Notes under the pieces: generated by a model
What the model was told of the DNA's origin: nothing
The model's input: only the letters and a program-made list of their open reading frames with translations
The model's database searches: none
Position numbers and translations under genes: made by a program
From: Kiritimatiellia bacterium
GTDB lineage: Bacteria; Verrucomicrobiota; Kiritimatiellia; RFP12; UBA1067
Length of the DNA stretch: 15,678 nt
NCBI GenBank assembly: GCA_017411125.1
Contig: JAFPNP010000092.1
Location: 1-15,678 of the forward strand
Reading direction: 5' to 3'
In this document: one piece after another, positions 12,862 to 15,678 of the stretch
Position numbering within the stretch: position 1 is the stretch's first letter
How the letters are laid out: every line of letters begins with the position of its first letter

Positions 12862-14994
12862 ATGGAAAAGAAAAGTTTCGAGGAAAAAGAGGCACGGTTT
12901 GCGGAGATCATGCAGCAGCCGCCCTATCCGGTGGACGAGATCGTCGGTCTGCTGGAGGAGACTACGGGCGCGAAGAAAGACGAATGGGCGCTTGCGGCGT
13001 TGAAGGCGCTGTCCGACGCGGAGGACTTCGACGGGGCGTACCGCGTGGTGGCGGCCTGCAAAGGGGCGTTGGGCGCGAAGGTGCGCGGCGATTCCATACG
13101 CGATCTGCTCAAGAAGGCTACGAAAGACCGGCTGGTTGCGTCTTTCATCGACGCCGTGGGTTTCGACGTGCGCAAGCTCTCGGAATCCGTCGGGCGGCTT
13201 GGAATACTGCTCTCGTTTCGCCCCGGCACCCGCGTTCTCAATTCCGCGTGGGGTCTTGGCGAGATAAAGCGGCTCGATTCTTTCTATCGGCGCATCACGG
13301 TGGATTTCCGCACGCGCCACGGCCATCAGCTCACGTTCGACGCCGCGTGCGAAACGCTTGCGATCGCCCCTGACGACCACATCCTCGTTATCGCCAAGGC
13401 CGATCCCGACCGCGTGCAGAAGATGTTGAAAGATTCTCCGGGCGAGTTCGTCAAGGAAATGCTCAGAAGCTTCGGCAACATGCCCGTGACGCGCCTCGAG
13501 GAGCTTTGCGCGCAGCACGGTTTCGTGAAGACGGCCAACTGGAAGTCGTTCTGGGACAGGGCCCGCGCCGATCTGCGCAAGGACAGGGTGGTGGAGATTC
13601 CGACCCGCCGCGCCGACCCGATGGTTCTGAAGGCCGCTGCGGAATCCTACGGCGACGGATGGTTCACGGCGTTCAGCCAGATGACCGATCCCAAGTCCAT
13701 CCTCGCCGCGGTGCGCGAGTTCGAGAGTGCGGGAAAATTCAAGGAACTGGACGCGGACGGGCGCGCGAAAATCGCCGACCGCCTCGCATTCGCCCTCAAG
13801 GGCGCGCGCAAGGTGGACGACGCTCTCTACGCCCGCCTCGCGTTCTGCCTTTCCGGCCTGAAACTCGACGAAGCGCTTGCCGACAAGGCCCGTTCCTACC
13901 TTTGGGGAGAGGAGCGGTATCTCGACGCGGCGCGGAACCTGCCGGCGCGCGAGACGGCGAACCTCGTCGCCTTTCTCGTCGCGGACAATCCCGCCGACCG
14001 CAAGTCCAGGCTTTTCGACGTGCTGCCGCGGATGTGCTTTCCGTTCCTCACCGAGACGCTCCGCTATTTCAAGGACGACGAGGCCTGCGAGGAGAAGGTG
14101 GCCGCCCTCCTGCGCGATCCGTCCGCCCCGGCGACGCTCGTCACGCTCGTTCTCGGGCGCTACGACGACTTCAAGCATTGGACGAAGCTGCCGCCGCTCG
14201 TCGTGATCCTCACGCATGCCATCGCCCTAGGCGAAGGACGCCAGAGTGGCGAGACGCTTCGGATGCAGAATGTCATCCGCCGTCTTTTCGCCGACCAGAA
14301 CTGGCTCAAGGGGATATTCGGGCAGCTCCAGCCTGCCGACCAGGCTCTCTTCTTCGAGCGTTTCCAGGCGTCCATCGCATGGGATCCTTCCACGCACCAC
14401 ACGATCGTCGTCCGCATGACGCACATCGTGCCGGAACTTGCATCGCGCCAGGTGCACAAGGTCGAGCCGGAGGCCGTGGCCCGTATCACGTCTCTCCGCA
14501 GTTACGCGGAGCGCAAGGCCGCCTACCAGAAACTCATCAACGTCGACATGCCCGCCAACGCGAAGCGCATCGAGTTCGCCCGCAGCTACGGCGACCTCAG
14601 CGAAAACGCGGAATACCAGTATGCGAAGGACGAGCAGCGCGCTCTCATGCAGAAGCAGACGCTCATGCAGGAGGAGATCGAGGCCGTCAAGCCGACCGAT
14701 TTCGCAAATGTCGCGGCGGACGTCGTCCGTCCCGGCACGATGGTGACGATCGTCGCGGCGGACGGCGTGGAGAAGACGTTCACCGTCCTTGGCGAATGGG
14801 ACAACGACCTCGACCGCGGCATAATATCCAACAAGACGCGTCTTGCGCAGAACATGCTCGGCAAAAAGCCGGGCGACGTGTTCGACTTGCCGGACGCCGA
14901 GGGCAATGTGTCCGCCGCGACCGTGAAGTCCGTGTCTCCGCTTTCCGACGAGATGCGCGAATGGGTGCGTGTGCCGGAGGGACTGGGCGTTTAA
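12862..14994 (+). CDS. greA: GreA-type transcription elongation factor, long PVC form
   Basis: This 710-residue protein has a complete GreA module at its C-terminus. A coiled coil at about 545-610 carries the tip motif YGDLSENAEYQYAKDEQ with the acidic pair D578/E581, equivalent to the Gre residues that hold the catalytic metal in the RNA polymerase secondary channel. A GreA C-terminal FKBP-like domain follows at about 630-700 (PGTMVTIVAADG, DRGIISNKTRLAQNMLG, GDVFDLP). Its core role is rescue of backtracked polymerase by stimulating transcript cleavage. The first 540 residues are unlike ordinary 158-residue GreA: mostly helical, with a small beta-rich insert at about 118-175 (PGTRVLNSAWGLGEIKRLDS). 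Chlamydial GreA is similarly long. The ATG at 12862 has GGAAGGG just upstream. The gene has its own promoter and ends 38 bp before the dksA-like gene. Confidence 0.92.
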   Translation: MEKKSFEEKEARFAEIMQQPPYPVDEIVGLLEETTGAKKDEWALAALKALSDAEDFDGAYRVVAACKGALGAKVRGDSIRDLLKKATKDRLVASFIDAVGFDVRKLSESVGRLGILLSFRPGTRVLNSAWGLGEIKRLDSFYRRITVDFRTRHGHQLTFDAACETLAIAPDDHILVIAKADPDRVQKMLKDSPGEFVKEMLRSFGNMPVTRLEELCAQHGFVKTANWKSFWDRARADLRKDRVVEIPTRRADPMVLKAAAESYGDGWFTAFSQMTDPKSILAAVREFESAGKFKELDADGRAKIADRLAFALKGARKVDDALYARLAFCLSGLKLDEALADKARSYLWGEERYLDAARNLPARETANLVAFLVADNPADRKSRLFDVLPRMCFPFLTETLRYFKDDEACEEKVAALLRDPSAPATLVTLVLGRYDDFKHWTKLPPLVVILTHAIALGEGRQSGETLRMQNVIRRLFADQNWLKGIFGQLQPADQALFFERFQASIAWDPSTHHTIVVRMTHIVPELASRQVHKVEPEAVARITSLRSYAERKAAYQKLINVDMPANAKRIEFARSYGDLSENAEYQYAKDEQRALMQKQTLMQEEIEAVKPTDFANVAADVVRPGTMVTIVAADGVEKTFTVLGEWDNDLDRGIISNKTRLAQNMLGKKPGDVFDLPDAEGNVSAATVKSVSPLSDEMREWVRVPEGLGV

Positions 14995-15020
14995 AACCGT
15001 TCAGACGGAATAAGGGAAGA

Positions 15021-15026
15021 GGGAGG
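15021..15026 (+). promoter_or_regulatory. Shine-Dalgarno for the TTG-started dksA-like gene
   Basis: GGGAGG six bases before TTG at 15033. It decides a non-ATG start; the first in-frame ATG (15198) would remove the lysine-rich N-terminus and has no comparable site. Confidence 0.65.
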
Positions 15027-15032
15027 TTTGCT

Positions 15033-15678
15033 TTGAGCACGAAGACGATCAAGAAAACGGCTGCCAAGAAAACGGCGTCCGCGAAGAAGGTTGCCGAAAA
15101 GGCGAAGAAGGATTCCGACGGCGACGCCCTTGCGCACAAGCCGATCACCGTGAAGAAAGGCTCCAAGGCTCCGCTTAAAAAGGCGGAGGAGCCGACTATG
15201 TTCGAGAACATGAGCAAGGATGCGGCGTTTTCGTTCGCAGAGATGATGAAGAAGCGTCAGCGCGCCCAGGACGCGTCCCGGCAGGAGATTCTGGACGCAA
15301 CCGCCGTCAAGCTGTCCCGCCGTCCGACGTCGCGCACGCGCGGCGACACTTCCATGCAGTTCCCGGCATCGGACCTCGCCGACTTCCGCAAGCGCCTAAT
15401 CCTGTTGCGGCAGGAGGCGATGGGGCAGTCCGCCACGCTGCGCACGAACGCCCTCGAGCAGACCGACGACCGCGGCAGCGAGGACGACGACGGTTCGGAC
15501 GTGTTCATCCGGCTGCAGAACCTGAGCCAGGTGGATTCGCAAAACAAGGTCATCCAGCAGATCGACGAAGCTCTCGCCCGCATACAGGAGGGCACCTACG
15601 GCATATGCGAGGTTTGCGGGCAGCTCATACGCAAGCCCCGGCTGCTGAACCTGCCTTTCGTCCGGACATGCATGGAAT
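15033..15678 (+). CDS. DksA/TraR-family C4 zinc-finger protein with lysine-rich N-terminus (3'-partial)
   Basis: The frame starts at TTG 15033 and runs off the window after 215 complete codons. Residues 1-50 are lysine/alanine-rich (KKTAAKKTASAKK and similar), like a histone-H1-type nucleic-acid-binding tail. About residues 108-185 form a predicted coiled coil containing an acidic cluster (EQTDDRGSEDDDGSD) at the place of the DksA tip. The family signature QIDEALARIQEGTYGICEVCG then leads into the zinc finger, with CEVC visible and the second pair beginning at TCME. The last base of the window is t, consistent with a Cys codon completing the four-cysteine site. DksA proteins enter the RNA polymerase secondary channel and adjust initiation, often with ppGpp. 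It follows greA by 38 bp and is probably cotranscribed. Whether it acts as true DksA is not established. Confidence 0.85.
   Translation, partial: MSTKTIKKTAAKKTASAKKVAEKAKKDSDGDALAHKPITVKKGSKAPLKKAEEPTMFENMSKDAAFSFAEMMKKRQRAQDASRQEILDATAVKLSRRPTSRTRGDTSMQFPASDLADFRKRLILLRQEAMGQSATLRTNALEQTDDRGSEDDDGSDVFIRLQNLSQVDSQNKVIQQIDEALARIQEGTYGICEVCGQLIRKPRLLNLPFVRTCME

Noticed and set aside
12598..14217. 539-codon open frame antisense to greA
   Set aside because: Arginine/histidine/glutamate-rich shadow sequence, no recognisable domain, and it crosses the uxaC/greA boundary on the wrong strand.

Overview
The window looks like chromosomal DNA from a bacterium of the PVC superphylum, most likely the Kiritimatiellota/Lentisphaerota/Verrucomicrobiota side. 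The clearest sign is a roughly 710-residue GreA with a very long N-terminal extension, a form known from Chlamydia and relatives. It is followed by a DksA/TraR zinc-finger protein with a lysine/alanine-rich N-terminus. The taxonomic call is an inference; no rRNA or tRNA gene is visible.

Region 1 (1-694, plus strand) holds the 3' part of a DUF5672-type glycosyltransferase-like gene. It runs convergently into the next cluster, and the two 3' ends overlap by 17 bp.

Region 2 (678-9914, minus strand) is a compact surface-polysaccharide operon of eight genes. In transcription order these are rfbF (glucose-1-phosphate cytidylyltransferase), rfbG (CDP-glucose 4,6-dehydratase), rfbH (iron-sulfur/PMP 3-dehydrase, E1), a ThDP-dependent acetolactate-synthase-like enzyme, an extended SDR reductase/epimerase, a Wzx-type flippase, a GT-B-like glycosyltransferase and a GT2 glycosyltransferase. 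Most junctions are a few bases apart or overlap (TGAAATG twice, ATGA once). The combination rfbFGH + ThDP lyase + SDR is what is needed to make a CDP-linked 3,6-dideoxyhexose branched at C4 by a two-carbon unit, as in yersiniose A synthesis (YerE/YerF). The flippase and transferases would then build and export the glycan. The E3 reductase partner of RfbH (AscD/DdhD type) is not in the window.

Region 3 (9914-11375) contains a separate minus-strand GT2 gene and a regulatory intergenic region shared with uxaC. Between the two divergent promoters lies an array of four 15-bp palindromic units at an exact 23-bp period. This is the most unusual non-coding structure in the window.

Region 4 (11376-15678, plus strand) holds uxaC (glucuronate isomerase), the long greA, and the start of a dksA-like gene that runs off the window. 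These genes appear more G+C-rich than the polysaccharide cluster, consistent with a core-genome segment beside an accessory one.

Four promoters read by eye share one architecture, a TTGC-type -35 separated by 17-18 bp from a TA(C/T)A(A/C)T -10. No convincing rho-independent terminator with a U-tract was seen anywhere.
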